A DNA stretch of 64,000 nt, taken from the NCBI GenBank assembly GCA_001592805.2, contig CP051140.1, forward strand, positions 1,613,501-1,677,500, given 5' to 3'. The notes under the pieces were generated by a model, which searched no databases, had not been told where the DNA came from, and worked only from the letters and a program-made list of their open reading frames with translations. This document shows positions 20,439 to 32,692 of this stretch, one piece after another. This DNA is from Peltaster fructicola. Taxonomy: Eukaryota > Ascomycota > Dothideomycetes. Made by a program: the position numbers and the translations under genes. Every line of letters begins with the position of its first letter. Position 1 is the first letter of the stretch.

Positions 20439-21839
20439 GGTTTCGAGGGGAGCTGTACGTGACTTTGATGTTAAGACGAATGTTTGGAAGACGACTGGCC
20501 CTGCAATGTTCGACCAATGTGTCATTCGCAAGAGATATCGAGAAGGCCGAGCAGCAGACGAAAGAGCGCAGTCCCGCACAACATCTTGCTACAGCAAATG
20601 TAAGAGCTGGAAGCCGTCAGAGCGCAGCGGCCTCATCCTGGCGAGATATTGACACTCTCCACGCTGCGGCATTGTGCCTGTGTTCTGCGACCATGTCCAT
20701 GAGCAAGCGTAGAGTGATCTGGGGCGCATATCGCATGTCTATGATATGGCTTGAGGATGAAATCAATGTAGTAGATGTGCTACACCTTCGTAGGCGCAGA
20801 GAGTGTTGTTGAGTTGCATGACCGTGTGAGCTTAGCGTGCCTGCCATGTCAGTCGTTGATATTGTAGCTTTTCTTGACGACACATCTGATATTCTTCCTC
20901 TTCACATTCCACCCATGCCATCGAAGTGGATGCACTTCGACCGCGAGAGGCTGCTCACGTCTTATAAGAGTACTCAGACCGCACGTCGTATTCGAATCAG
21001 GCTCAGAGCACGATGTTGAGAACATTCGATACCACCTCACCTACGTCCTCGAAGCTGGAAGGCCGTTCCGCAGACGAGGAGGAGAAGAAGAAGAAGCAGA
21101 AAGTCCATGGCCAATATACGCACAAGAGACAGTGATGGTGACCCAACATCTTGCTCGCCATCACTACCTGAACCTGCCTACGATGCATCCGATCGTCATC
21201 GACGGCAGCCGCCGCTTATGTGGCAGCACTGTGATGGTCAGTACAGCAGATGCCACTACTATTGACCCTCTGGACGATTTCCATCATTGACACCAACACG
21301 TCAGACTCAGGAGTGATCATGTGTCTTGGAATGGAGAAATCTAGCATACGTGGAGTTGTGTCCAAGCTCAGGGAATCATCAAGAGTTCGCAGGTCAAGGT
21401 TCACTTGCATGTGCATGCAGCAACCACAAACTACTCCCTCCTGAAATAGCATCACTGTCGGCAAGGGTTGCGGAAGATCCGCAGGCCTCGTGGTTATCCT
21501 TGCTCGTCAAAAGCAAATGCCGCAACAAACTCACGCGCCTTCGATGCAAGAGGAGCGGTGATAGGCGTCCTGATGGCACGCCTTGCTCTATGATGTCGAT
21601 CTTGCATGGCAGACACGGCGCTGCATTGCCATTTTTGAGACTGCGAGACCCAACAAACACACACCACTTTCACGCCTATGCATGATCGCTTATTTTTGTG
21701 CAACCGGCCAGAACATGCTTTGCCTGGACCAGAGTCAAACATCAACGTCTTGCAGGTCACAATACAAAGATGAAATCTTCGCGCCAACGAGTCGACACGA
21801 TAACAAGCAAGGGAACCTGGTCGTCGGCACACAATGTAA
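20439..21839. other. Gene-poor sequence, no supported gene
   Basis: Many short open frames occur on both strands. One includes a GGEEEEAESPW low-complexity run near 21080, from a purine-rich tract. I could not join any of them into a protein-like model. Confidence 0.3.
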
Positions 21840-22162
21840 TCACTCTTCCTTGTGATGGGCGAGAATCTCAATCCACTCCCTGATTCCTGTCGTGGCTTGC
21901 TGAGTACGCAGATCTTTGTCCCGATCGAGCACGGCGGCGTGCGGCTCCTGCAACGATGCAAATGGTGTCATGCTCGAGTCAAGTCGAGATCGCAGTCTCT
22001 TCAAGTGTCGTGAAAGATACCCCGTCTCCTCACAGGATCCGCGCGACGGTTCGATAGTGCTATCACGAGAAGGCGAGCCATGATAGCTGAGACTTCTTCT
22101 CCTGATCCACAGGGCTAACGAAAAAGAACAATCTGCAATTGTCCAATGATGCAGAAGGACCT
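21840..22162 (-). CDS. Candidate last exon of an unrecognised membrane protein
   Basis: A 323-nt open segment on the minus strand begins after a CTTTAG acceptor and ends at a TGA at 21840. It encodes LLHHWTIADCSFSLALWI followed by a basic RRR stop-transfer, then a soluble tail ending GIREWIEILAHHKEE. The composition is protein-like and the membrane-then-basic pattern fits a C-terminal transmembrane helix with a cytosolic tail. An upstream minus-strand segment at ~22247-22560 with a GTGAGT donor could be an earlier exon, but I could not build a full gene. Family unknown. It may be a multi-exon gene or a decayed one. Confidence 0.3.
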
Positions 22163-24605
22163 CTAAAGATCGGCTCTACAAGTCCACGAGTCTGACAGGG
22201 ATTCGGGCTCACGAGCCATGTATAGCAGGAGTTGCCACACTATTTGCTATGCAGTTGGTGATCGGGACAACAGGCCCTGCAGCACCAGAAACGATAGACC
22301 ACTGCGTGTAGCGGAGGGAACATTCGCCGTCTTACTCATGCCTGACTCCGCAATCTCTTCGCTGGACTCCGACAGCGTATGACTGGCCATCGAGCGTTCT
22401 ACAAGGTCGAAGATCAAACATCTAGGAACCCCAACGACTTCGTGGTCGGACAGGATCACAGACGGCTCTTGTGGACACCGCGAGCACGATCAGCAGTTCT
22501 AACTCACCTTGGTGACTGCTCGGAAGTTTGGCTTCAAGCTTCGCGGCCGAGATTAGTCGAGACAAGCAGAAGCCCGTGCGCTGCGGCAGCGAGATACCTC
22601 GTCGTTCTACACCGGGCACGAGCAAGGCGAGATTGCAAACCAGGAGAAGAAAGATAGGCTGCGAAGTCCCAATCTCTTGTATGCGACAGCATAATATGCT
22701 ACCTGCGGAGCGTCCGAACGGGCGCTGTGGTGGCTGATTCTTCGCGACAAGCGAACGCGCTTAAATGGAGAGACTGGCTCGGCAGACACGTGTCGCTGGC
22801 TGTTGAAGATCTATGCCTCAAACACACGATCGTCAGAATGGCTTGCACTACCGCGCATTGATTTCCTAGAAGATTTACGATGTCCATGGCACGAAGGATT
22901 CATCTACCTTGGGCCGCCTTATCTTGGTGCCACATGGATGAGCAGCACATGATCTCAGTCGCCGTTATAGGCCTGGTCGATCTGCCTCCGTGATGAACGA
23001 TCCACGGATTGCATACCACCAGCATGATACATCACATCTATAGTGCAAACACTCGTTCTGCTACTCAATCAGACGAGGAGGAGTACTTGCCCTATCAATT
23101 CACGAGGCTACGGGATGCGTTGTGCCGACGGCACTTCTCCACCTACGATAAGGCCAATCCACGATAGACATGGATCACGTTCAACTTGTCGCTACATGTG
23201 TCAGAAGACGAATGACCCTGACACCTTGCTGTGTTATGATCGCTTAGATGAGTGACGACAAAGTGGACGACGGGTCGTCACCGGTGTGAGCTCTTGCAAC
23301 GCATGACGGAATGATGTCAACAACGTCTGCTTTCCAAGCGAATGCAGTAATACAGCAGTACAGACGAAGGCAGTGTTATGCAAGTGACCCTGTAGCGGGG
23401 TGCGACATGGCCTTCTATCACCGATTTGGGTGTCGGTGTGGAAATAGAAGTGCATTGCCCAGTCTAACCAGAAGAGCGAGAAGTCTTGCATCTCCTTCAC
23501 CCAGATCGGCTTGGACAACAAGAGCTAAACTCGATATAGGCAGGTCGAAGAGCAGTGTGCTCTGCTGTCCACCGCCTCGCCACGGTCGCTCCGTCTTTAG
23601 CTTTTGGCTTCGAGCATGCATGGCTCGGTATCAGCGACAACTACCAATCACGAAAACCGCAGCGCCCGATGCTCGTCTTCCCTTGCTACACTTTCCAGAA
23701 CCACGCTATTGTTCGGCAGCGAAAAATGTGGCTCCAATGACGATGTTCTGTCGCCAGCAGGATCTGGCGGAGCATCCTTCAGAAGAACGCAATCGTCTCG
23801 AGAATGGTCAAGCCAGTCAACAGAAGCGAGCAGATGATTCGTGCAAAAAGAGGTATTGTCATCACTGGAAAACCCAATAGAGGCCGACAGGCATCTCGCT
23901 TCGAAATCCCGATGCCATGGAACATGACTGGAGCATGCATGAGAAACTCACCGAAGGATGTGCTGCTATACAAGCCCTGTCTGTAGCAAAAAGTACGTGA
24001 ACTGGCGGACAACAGGGCAGGCACAAAGAAAAGCCACTGGAACCCACACACCGGCACGAGCGAAATGGCGGCTTCACCGTGCTTGCTGACCCGCTCGACT
24101 GCAGGGGCATTCATTTTAGCCTTTCCTGTGTGTCCATAAGGCGGTAGTGTTTGCAAGGGTACACAGCGAGGCGTTGCTCTATCTTGCACGTCTCTGCTGC
24201 GCATTGATCACGGTCAACTTATTCTTATACTTAGCATCTACTTCGCCTCTGTCGCCAAACGGGTTGCATCTATTCAACTAGCTCGACGATTACACTCTAC
24301 GCTACTGCATTCCATCCTTCTGCTACCACTGGGGACAAAATATATGATCCCACCGAGAATCCTCAGAGCCTTATATCCCTCCATTTCAACCTATCCGTCG
24401 ATCCTCCCATAATCTTCACTACTCTCCTATACAAGCACAGTCTTCAGCTTTCAGCTCCTTCCGTCAACCATACTCCAAACGTCAATCAATCATGTATGTT
24501 GGCAGTATTGATCGACGAGGACATGACTGACGATCAAGCAGACGGTCAAACAACCATTTCGAGGAGCGTCTGAGCGCTACCTCGATCCTCATCAACGAGT
24601 GATTC
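22163..24605. other. Gene-poor sequence, with promoter of the C2H2 gene at its right end
   Basis: Minus-strand fragments with membrane-like composition (for example ISLVPVCGFQWLFFVPALL near 24050 and RIICSLLLTGLTILETIAFF near 23800) hint at a multi-exon or decayed membrane protein, but splice sites do not join cleanly. From ~24280 the sequence becomes CT-rich, as in fungal promoters. Confidence 0.3.
24337..24346 (+). promoter_or_regulatory. Possible TATA element
   Basis: AAAATATATG lies about 260 bp upstream of the C2H2 gene start and before a CT-rich tract, which is common around fungal transcription starts. Only position and composition support it. Confidence 0.25.
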
Positions 24606-26806
24606 ATGGCTACCTTCACATATCAAGAGTTCCCACCGTCGACAATGGGCTCCAGCGGCGCAAATGACTTCACCCTCTTTCCTGCATATGATTGGCCTCA
24701 GGATCAGACCTTCATGCCAACTACCACATACGAAGAGCAGGCATACCTACAACCCACCGCGTTCGACTACAACCAGCAGTACCAGTTCAATGGATTACAA
24801 TACCAGCAGAAGGCTCAACAACCTTTGAGCCCAAGGCAATCGCCAGCACACTCAATGGCGAATTCCTTCGAGGCCCAACCAGCCTTCCACTCGTCAGTGT
24901 CGGACTCCGGTGCCTCTGCGCAAAGTACCATTTCGTCTGCGATCCCATCTCCATCTGTTCTGCCACAAGCTTCAGGCGACTGGTCGCAGCAGAACTACTA
25001 TCCTATCGTCCACAATGATGACTCCATTGTTGGGACGGGTATGCCCTTCGAAACCATCCCAGTGGACACAAAGGGTTGTGTCGGTGAGTTTACAGACATT
25101 TCATCTACTCAACAGTCATTTCCTTCTTCTTTCGCTTCATCGCTCGCACGGCTCTCACCTGTCGTCCCAACGCCAATGCTTCTCGACAACAAGGCAGGCT
25201 CAATGAGTCCTCATGAGACTGTGTTCAGGAGCCCAGTCACTCCGAGCACTGGATCACCTGTCATGAGTCGCAAGACTGGTCAGCGCGCTGGTTCGCGCTT
25301 GTCACAGTCGATGGCATTTGATGCCGCAGCACGACCAACGACAGCGTCGAGACTATCCTTTTCGTCTCCTTTCTTTTCTCAGTCAAGTGGCAGCTTTCTT
25401 CCTCCACTAGACTTTTCTTGTCTGTCTCTCATTGCTTTCATTTCCTATGTCGATCTCGCAAGAGCACCAGCTGACTTCTTTCTAGACCCATCCTTGATTC
25501 AGCCATTCTCGCCACAGTTTGCAGATGTGCAGGCTGGACACTCACCACACGTATACGCTCCAATCCCATCACCAGCACCATCTGGACGATCCGTTCGCAG
25601 TCCACATGCTCGCCAGCACTGGCAACCATATCCTACTTCAAGACGGCAGAGTGTCTCGTCGGTACACTCTCGACACAGCCATGCATCAGTATCATCGGAC
25701 GACTCGAACAAGGGTCTGTGCCCATATCAGTCTTGTGGCCGGCATTTCAAGGATCTCAAGGCGCATATGCTCACTCATCAAGAGACCCGTCCAGAGAAGT
25801 GCCCAATCCCAACTTGCGAATACCACATCAAGGGCTTCGCACGAAAGTACGACAAGAACCGACACACATTAACGCACTACAAGGGCACGATGGTCTGCGG
25901 CTTCTGCCCAGGTAGCGGAAGCGCAGCTGAGAAGAGCTTCAACCGCGCGGACGTGTTCAAGCGACATCTGACCTCAGTACATGGAGTTGAGCAGACGCCG
26001 CCAAACGCACGACGCAAGAGCCCTCCAAGCACAGCCAAGCGGTCGTACGGCATGCGCGAATCAGGCATGTGCTCGACCTGTAACAACATCTTCGCCAACC
26101 CACAAGACTTCTACGAGCATCTCGACGATTGTGTGCTGCGAGTGGTACAACAAGCAGATCCGAGCGAAGCAGTCAACCAGAAGCTCCTTTCCGCAATGAC
26201 CGACGATGCAGATGTGCAACAGACGATGGAGCGTCACATGCTCCCAAACGAGCTTGACGGCCCAACATCATTCGATGACGATGAAGAGGAGGACGATGGA
26301 GAGGATGAGGAGGATGGCACAAACCGCAAGAAGGCCTCGAAAGGCCGCAAGGGTGCGAACAACTCAAGTTGACAATTAACACATCCCCGAGGTGCATCGC
26401 ACGTCGGGGTGGCACTCATCTCACGAGCGGTGGCGCAGTATGCAAGACTCGCAAGGGTCTGACATACAGCAAAGGCGGAGTTCCTCCTGCAGGTCTGATG
26501 ACCGGCAAGGGTAACAAGCGCAGAAAGCACTATCCAGTCTCCTGGGGCGCAGCACCAGAGAAGATGAGGATGAAGAAGCGCGTGCTCTGCGTATTCGATG
26601 GAGACCGTCGTCTCTGGAAAGACGACATGATGCTCGATGCCAACCACGAAGTCCGCATTCCTCTTCAGGGTGTTGGCGATGGCAGAGCTTGGGTGTCAGA
26701 CCTGGATGTCTGCACGCTCAAGCGTGCTGAAGGTCTCCATAACGCAACTGACGAAGAAAAGGGACCTCGACTTTCAGATGAAGAGTTCGAGCAATTGATG
26801 TCATGA
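24606..26806 (+). CDS. C2H2 zinc-finger transcription factor
   Basis: The first frame (from ATG 24606, MATFTYQEFPPSTMG) is Gln/Ser/Pro-rich for ~370 residues, as in activation regions. Zinc fingers follow: CPYQSCGRHFKDLKAHMLTH, then CPIPTCEYHIKGFARKYDKN (continuing to a HTLTH pair), then CGFCPG with KRHLTSVHG, and CSTCNNIFANPQDFYEHLDD. A second frame (26439-26806) carries a protein-like tail (GNKRRKHYPVSWG, EKMRMKKRVLCVFDGDRR). An 86-nt intron 26353-26438 (GTGCGA donor, GCGCAG acceptor) joins them into about 704 aa; the donor is weak, so the exact junction is uncertain. Another in-frame intron may exist near 25414-25490, where a CTGAC branch and TTTCTAG acceptor precede ACCCATCC. DNA-binding regulator by family; targets unknown. 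Confidence 0.8.
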
Positions 26807-27885
26807 TTGCATTCAAAACAAGCGAGGCTGCTGGCTGGCTCTCGACTGCATACTGTTCGTAAGACCTGCATTTTGGGCTGGACACTTTGTTCACATTACA
26901 TACATATACGCGATACCCAACGATGGACAGCTCGGCTCTACTACAACGATACTTGTTATTCCTGTATCAAGACTGTGAACAGATCAATGTCAGCCAAGGT
27001 CGTCTGTCTGTGGTAGAAGTCAACCTTACTGGGTTTTGGTGACCGTTGGTGACCGTTGGTGACCGTTGGTGACCCTTGACGACCGCTTCAATTGTAGAGG
27101 GTAAGATGACAGCCTTTGAGAAAGTGGTGGTGATCTTGAAGACACTGTCCTTCAACATCCGGACTGTGCCTATGAAGATGATCATGCGTCCAGGTGAAAT
27201 TGGCTGGCTCGCAGCTGTCGAGTAGGCCGTGAATCGTTGAGGCCCGTTGAGGCCTTCCCTGTATCGGAACCCAAGCACTCCTCATAATCTCAGGGCAATA
27301 GTACGCACTGCTACGTTGATGGCACAGGCGTTCACTCCACGATATCAACGGCCAACGTTCAGACTCTGGCCTACACGACAGATGCATCTCGCTGTCCAAC
27401 TGACGGCAACTAAGTGCCGAACATGAAGCAGACAAGCAGACTCACATGACAAGCACCTGATGTCACTCTTCGACAAGAGCTTGGCATGTACGTATTGCGA
27501 GTTCTCCTTGCAGCACTATCAGTCCAGCCGTCCAGCCGTCGATCAGCAGGTCGTTACCAAGACTTGGCCGCCGTCGATTGGCATGAGAAGAGACGAACAA
27601 CGTTCAAGAGAAGTAGTTGGAACACGCGACTGAGCTATACGAGGACTCGAGGAGATATCCCGGTTCGCGACTCTATCGATGTCACTCGTCACTCGTAGAG
27701 AGTGGGGCCTAGGTGGCTGTCAAGGGATCTTCCGACCCTCGGCACCTGTCAAATTGTAACCTAACGTTGATATTGCAGGTCCCTTTACCAATCTGGAAAA
27801 GAGGTTTGTTTCATTGAGCTGCATACCTTGTACATACTTCAACACCTTCGTCCACGGTCGTCGGGCGACTCATATCCCCACAGTC
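26807..27885. other. Intergenic region
   Basis: About 1.1 kb with short open frames only. A minus-strand segment near 27100-27280 (MIIFIGTVRMLKDSVFKITT) looks faintly protein-like but I cannot support a gene. It contains the 10-bp tandem repeat listed separately. Confidence 0.35.
27038..27074. repeat. 10-bp tandem repeat
   Basis: The unit GACCGTTGGT occurs three times in a row at 27041-27070, flanked by partial copies (GGT before, GACCC after). It is a short minisatellite in intergenic DNA. Confidence 0.9.
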
Positions 27886-28944
27886 ATGGCAAACACGTCG
27901 CCACCAAGACGTGGCCCAATGCAGGGTATCTTGATCGCAGACTTCGTCGAAGATCCAGCAGAGATATGGCCAGTAGAACTACCAAGACCGCATCGCCACC
28001 CTGACGAGTACCTTATCCGGGTTACACACGTCAGTCCTCAACATGCAGATATCCTCCATGCCAATGGCAAACATCAGAATGTCTCGAAAAAGGGGCACAT
28101 CAGACCGCCATTCATCTTAGGATATAGCTTCGCAGGAGTGGTAGAAGAGGTGGAGACTACACCAAGCACACACAAGCCCTTCAGGAAAGGTGACAGAGTG
28201 TTCGGCTCACATATCGGCGCATTCGCAGAGCAAGTATGCGTGCGACCAGAGCACATACGGCGGATACCAGACAGTATCGATAGCGCGAGTGCTTGTGCGA
28301 TGACAGGACAACTCGTCAGTTACGCTGCTGTCAAACACATCGCAAAGGTCAAGCCAGGTGAGACTGTCCTAGTCAGCGGCGCATCGGGAGGTCTGGGATA
28401 TGGATGTTGTGCTGTCGCAAAAGCGCTGGGCGCAAAAGTCATTGCACTTACGTCGAGCGAAGAGAAGGCTGCATTGATGAAGAGCAACGACGACATCGAT
28501 CACGTTGTGGTCACCACCGGCAACTGGACGAACCAAGTTCTCGCGCACACCTCTGGACATGGTGTCGAGGCAGTATTCGATAACATAGGCATGGTCAACG
28601 ACGCTCTGACGTGCTTAGGCTACGAAGGCAGGATCGTCGTCTTGGGTTTCGCGGCGAGAAACGGCGTGATGGAAGAGGTCAAGATGAATCGAATCCTACT
28701 GAAATCTGCCTCTGTCGTTGGACTGCGGTTCGGGCAGTTCAGCAGACGCTTCCCAGAAAGATTCAGGGAGGTCAGCCGTGGTTTCGAAGAGTTTGTGCTC
28801 AGCGGAAAGTACAAACCAAGACTATATGGCAAATATCACGGTTTCGAGGACATCGTACAAGCTCTACGCGACCTGGCAGATCAGAAAGTGTACGGCAAGA
28901 TCGTGGTCAGCCTGGACTCACCCGAGACGAAGGCGAAGTTATGA
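27886..28944 (+). CDS. MDR-family NAD(P)H:quinone oxidoreductase-like protein
   Basis: A single exon of 352 aa from ATG 27886 (MANTSPPRRGPMQG). The frame is open further upstream but only with a TTG. The N-terminal GroES-like half shows GYSFAGVVEEVE and KGDRVFGSHIGAFAEQV. The Rossmann half has VLVSGASGGLGYGCCAVAK, a good NADP(H)-binding loop. No zinc-binding Cys/His set is visible, as in quinone oxidoreductase (zeta-crystallin) members. Length fits the family. Substrate is unknown. No signal peptide, so it is probably cytosolic. An alternative start at MQGILIADFV would remove 11 residues. Confidence 0.88.
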   Translation: MANTSPPRRGPMQGILIADFVEDPAEIWPVELPRPHRHPDEYLIRVTHVSPQHADILHANGKHQNVSKKGHIRPPFILGYSFAGVVEEVETTPSTHKPFRKGDRVFGSHIGAFAEQVCVRPEHIRRIPDSIDSASACAMTGQLVSYAAVKHIAKVKPGETVLVSGASGGLGYGCCAVAKALGAKVIALTSSEEKAALMKSNDDIDHVVVTTGNWTNQVLAHTSGHGVEAVFDNIGMVNDALTCLGYEGRIVVLGFAARNGVMEEVKMNRILLKSASVVGLRFGQFSRRFPERFREVSRGFEEFVLSGKYKPRLYGKYHGFEDIVQALRDLADQKVYGKIVVSLDSPETKAKL

Positions 28945-29238
28945 TCCATTTGATAGCCATTTGCTATGCTCATATTGGACCATCTACAACGACCGACACA
29001 TATTTAGGGCTCTATAAGGATCACCAGCGATGCACAACGGAGGATGACCATACGCATGCATACGTGGTGCATTAGTATTGTGCTCGCTGAAGAGCAGCAC
29101 CCTTTCACCATTCGACTGCCACTGTTGCACACGAGATGCATACGGTGAGGTTTCCAGCATTGCGGCTTGGGTCCTTACAGACGGGCATGATACACATATC
29201 AGCGGACTTCATAGGCTTTCGATTGTATACGAGATCGA

Positions 29239-30881
29239 CTAGTTAACTTTGACCTTGCGCTGCCTGAAATCTCTGATCTCCTTGATGGTAGCCATCAACA
29301 GTGGTACCGCCATTGGTCCCAGCAGAGGGACATACACCGCAACCTTATGCTCGTCTGGAAAGTATACCTGACCAACCATGCTGGGTTCGAAGAAAGCCTT
29401 CTCGACCGCTTCGTCTGCGAGGCGCGCATGTGTCAGAGCGTCTTCATATCGTCCTGCCTCGAGATTATGACATGCCATTTCAAGGTCGGAGACCGAGCTA
29501 GACACCGCCTGTGCAACACTCTGTGGTATGGCAATTTGCTCGAGCTTCTGCGTCAATCGGACCAGGGCACCAAGAGTGTCTGATGCTGAGACGATGAGAG
29601 CAGCTATACGCTCACGGGTCAGGGCGTTGATACGAAGTCGAAGCGATGCTGGTTGGCGTGGAAGACCGACAAGTGCTGTCAACTGATCCGCGAAGGCGTA
29701 CATGATAGGTTCGAGTTCGGCAGCTGTCAGCTCGGATGTCTCAGCACGGTTGAGTATCTGGACACCTCCCCACTGGGGTATGACCCAGCTGTTTGTGGTA
29801 GAGTCCTCAACTAGCAGTGGCATTTTGTCTGCAGCTGGGACGTACAGTACCAAGTTAATAGTCGGACCAGAGTCGATTGATGGACTCAACGGCCACTCTG
29901 CTGCATTGATGAAACCGGAAAGATCAGTTCGGGAGAGTGTCCAAGCCTGCATATCCTCGTTGTAGTGCGGACCCTCCATGGACGGAGAGAAAGACGACAG
30001 CAGCTGTACTTGTGTATCGACTGTGAAGTTGCTGATGCTAGAAAGTGAGTCCAGTAAAGGATTGAGGTACTGCTGCAATGCATGCTCGATGTCCCATGCT
30101 GATGGTGCTGAAGATGCGGAAAAGAGCGAGAAGGTGATGTGGTACGATGAAGCATACTTGAAAGCACGAGTAGATCGTTTCTCGAGCTCTGCTACATCTT
30201 CAGCATCGTGGCTGACCAGCTCTGAGTATGCGCTGTTGCGCAGGACGTGGGCAATTGCTGCTCGTTCGTTGGAGGTAGCAGCCAAAACACTATCGACTGC
30301 CACCGCAGCACAGTTGGTTATCGCATTCTCTGTCATCGGCCGTGGGCAATGTACAACGACGTTTGAGCCCCAATCGTCAAGTGATGCTGTAGCACTGGTA
30401 TGGGACGATGCCTGAAGCTTGATTGTAAAGGCTGGTGGTTGCGTACTTTCAGATTCATGGGCTTGCCATCGATACAGACCAGTATTTTGGCTGTTCAGTG
30501 TCTCTAGGAGAGCATTGGAGAATTCGATTCGTTCTATAGAATCTGACGGTCGTTCGTCCTCGACGGAGATATAGATTGGATATTGAAAGCTGCATGCCTG
30601 TGGATCGTCAGTGCTAGTCGTGGAGACATCGCCAATCGCCGTACCTTTCCTTCAATCCAACGACTTGCTGCGCCGACATCAAGCTCTGCGCGGTACACAG
30701 AGGTGGTCCAAATCCAGTGAGGAAGTCCAAAGGCAACCACTATGACCCAAAATGCTGCGAGGATCAGCCGTCGAATCCAGACCTCATTTGCTGTGTCCGG
30801 CGGCGCAATCGCCTTGCGTGCAGAGTTCGTTCGCACGACTGAGCTTTCGACTCCTCCAGTAGCTGCCGTGCTCGCGCTCAT
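29239..30881 (-). CDS. GPI17: GPI transamidase subunit PIG-S (Gpi17)
   Basis: Two exons (30881-30645, 30597-29239) around a 47-nt intron give about 531 aa. The N-terminus MSASTAATGGVESS leads to a membrane helix (ILAAFWVIVVAFGLPHWIWT) followed by TTSVYRAELD, the usual PIG-S opening. The luminal part has ISNFTVDTQVQ, INAAEWPLSPSIDSGPTINL and VIPQWGGVQILN, all family hallmarks. A second membrane helix (VYVPLLGPMAVPLLMATIKEI) sits near the C-terminus with a short basic tail. PIG-S is a structural subunit of the ER complex that attaches GPI anchors to proteins. Length is near the fungal norm. It lies next to NMT1 and PIG-M. Confidence 0.93.
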
Positions 30882-31088
30882 AACGGCATTGTATGTGGAG
30901 TGTTCCTTGATGGTTGTACAGGTGGTTAGAAAGGTAGCAGACGCGTTCCGAGATTTCTCCGACGTATGGCGCTCATATTTGATTGACGGGAGGAGCAAGC
31001 ACAGGAAATCAACATCACAACGAATCTGTATCGAAGACAAGCCTTGAGTAGGACGTGCTGTATTTGCTCATAACTTTCGTACATGCAG

Positions 31089-32550
31089 CTACAGCATCAC
31101 AACGCCAACACCTCCCATCTTGGTAGCATCAGCTACAAAGGCTTCATTGACGCCGCTGGGCAGCTTGGCAGTCCTGTAGTTGAATAGATAGAAATGGAGA
31201 CGACCATCACCCGCCTCGAACTTCTGATTCTGTAAGAACAAGGGGTTGTCCATCAAGCTCAACGCGTTGAAGACATGGAAGCCATCCTTCTTGGCAAGAA
31301 TGAGAGCATCACGGATGAGGTCGTTGAGACGAGCACCGAGTGCGGTGTTGTTGCTCTCATCTGTAGCTTTCTCTTTGCCCTTGCTAGACTCTGTGAATGC
31401 GCTTTCACTGGCGTAGTAGTAGAGATATGCCGCTCGGATGAAGACCTTTTCATTGGCCTTGAGCACAGTTGACTATGACAAGTAAGCATATACCTTGGAC
31501 ATTCTGCGTCCGACGTACCTCGAGCAGATAATAGGAGAAGAAGTCGGTGATCTTGCCGTTCACTTCGACGACATAGCTCCATACCACACCTTTAGAGGCA
31601 TCTGAGCACATGCAGTGTGTAAATTCCTCCTTACCAAACTCCTGTCTCATGCGGAACCGCGTGAGGTAACGTGCGAGCAGATCGTATACTTGAGGAATGT
31701 CTGCTGGCTTCATCGGTCGAAGACCTTTGATGCTAGTTGTAGAAGTCAAGAAGTATCTTCGAATCATCTGCTGCTCGGTTGCATTCCGAGGCAATGCACT
31801 GAATCCGTTCTTGTAGAGATGTCGCCAGTCGAGAGAACGATGGTAGTATCGGCAGGTAGCGATCGGTGTGGGTAGCAGAGTACCGGCAGTGTACAGTGCT
31901 TGGTATGTTCCGGCGAGGTAGCATCTTCTGGTGATCTCCTTGATCAACACAGGAGTCAGACCCTTTGATCGCAGCTTTCGGTGGATGCACAAGAAGTTGA
32001 TCTCGACGATGCCTATCGGTGCATCTCCGATCTTGATCGAAGCAGGCACACCAGAGATGAAGGCCGTAAGTTTGCCTTTCCTGCCCTCGCTCGACTTCGT
32101 TCGCACGCCAAGGTGCCATTCTTTGCGAGCTCCTGGTGCCTTCAGTGCCCAATTGAGAAACTCAACGGAGTAGTTGAAGCGAAATGAACCCTCGGTATCC
32201 TCGACATAGTGGTTGAAGAGTAGTGTGTAGAGCTCCTTCAGCTCGTCCTGGTTGTCAAGATCGACATCATCCCAAACGAAACCCTCAATAAGGGATTGTG
32301 GTGCGAGCTTCGCAGTCGCTTGTGATAGCTTAAGCGGTAGGATTGGCCCTTCTGGCAACTCATTACCATCCGTGGTCTGCAAAAGATTTGGCTGGTGTAG
32401 TTTGGGTACAGGCTGCGTGTTCCAGAACTTGTAGTCCTCTGGCGCTTTGCCCTCTTGTTTCCAGTCAGGTTGCTGCATCAAGGCGAGTTGCTGAAGTAGT
32501 CCCTGGATGTTCTGCGGAGGTACTGGATCATCTTGCTTCTCTTCCGACAT
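31089..32550 (-). CDS. NMT1: Glycylpeptide N-tetradecanoyltransferase (N-myristoyltransferase)
   Basis: Two exons (32550-31519, 31472-31089) with a 46-nt intron (GTACGT...TAG) give about 471 aa. Start MSEEKQDDPVPPQ is a real ATG. Conserved segments include YKFWNTQPVPKL, FVWDDVDLDN, EFLNWALKAPG, the myristoyl-CoA region INFLCIHRKLRSKGLTPVLI, and YTAGTLLPTPIATCRYYHRS. After the splice ESTVLKANEKVFIRAAYLYY leads to DGFHVFNALSLMDN and ends GVGVVML, placing the catalytic C-terminal carboxylate as in characterised enzymes. It transfers myristate to N-terminal Gly of cytosolic proteins and is essential in fungi studied. The sequence looks intact. Confidence 0.96.
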
Positions 32551-32692
32551 TTTTACGGTAGTGTCATCCTATTGAGGTCGCACCACGCGTCCTAAAGCTG
32601 GCCAATTTGTTCATTGTGGGGACGATCTCGATGTGGCTGTGGACACTCCCATCACCACCAGCTCTCATCATCAATGCTGCACGAAGCGTTCC
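32551..32692. promoter_or_regulatory. Bidirectional promoter of NMT1 and GPI14
   Basis: Just 142 bp separates the two divergent start codons, so both core promoters and leaders must overlap here. Confidence 0.45.

Noticed and set aside
23311-23880. 189-codon open frame on the plus strand as a gene
   Set aside because: Composition is Arg/Ser/Cys-rich without structure, and hydrophobic fragments on the opposite strand look more protein-like.
17106-24605. Repeat-induced point mutation (RIP) as cause of the decay
   Set aside because: I do not see the AT-rich, TpA-enriched composition typical of RIP; base composition resembles the neighbours.
26353-26438. C2H2 factor ending at 26372
   Set aside because: The next frame is strongly protein-like and can be joined by an 86-nt intron, although the donor is weak.
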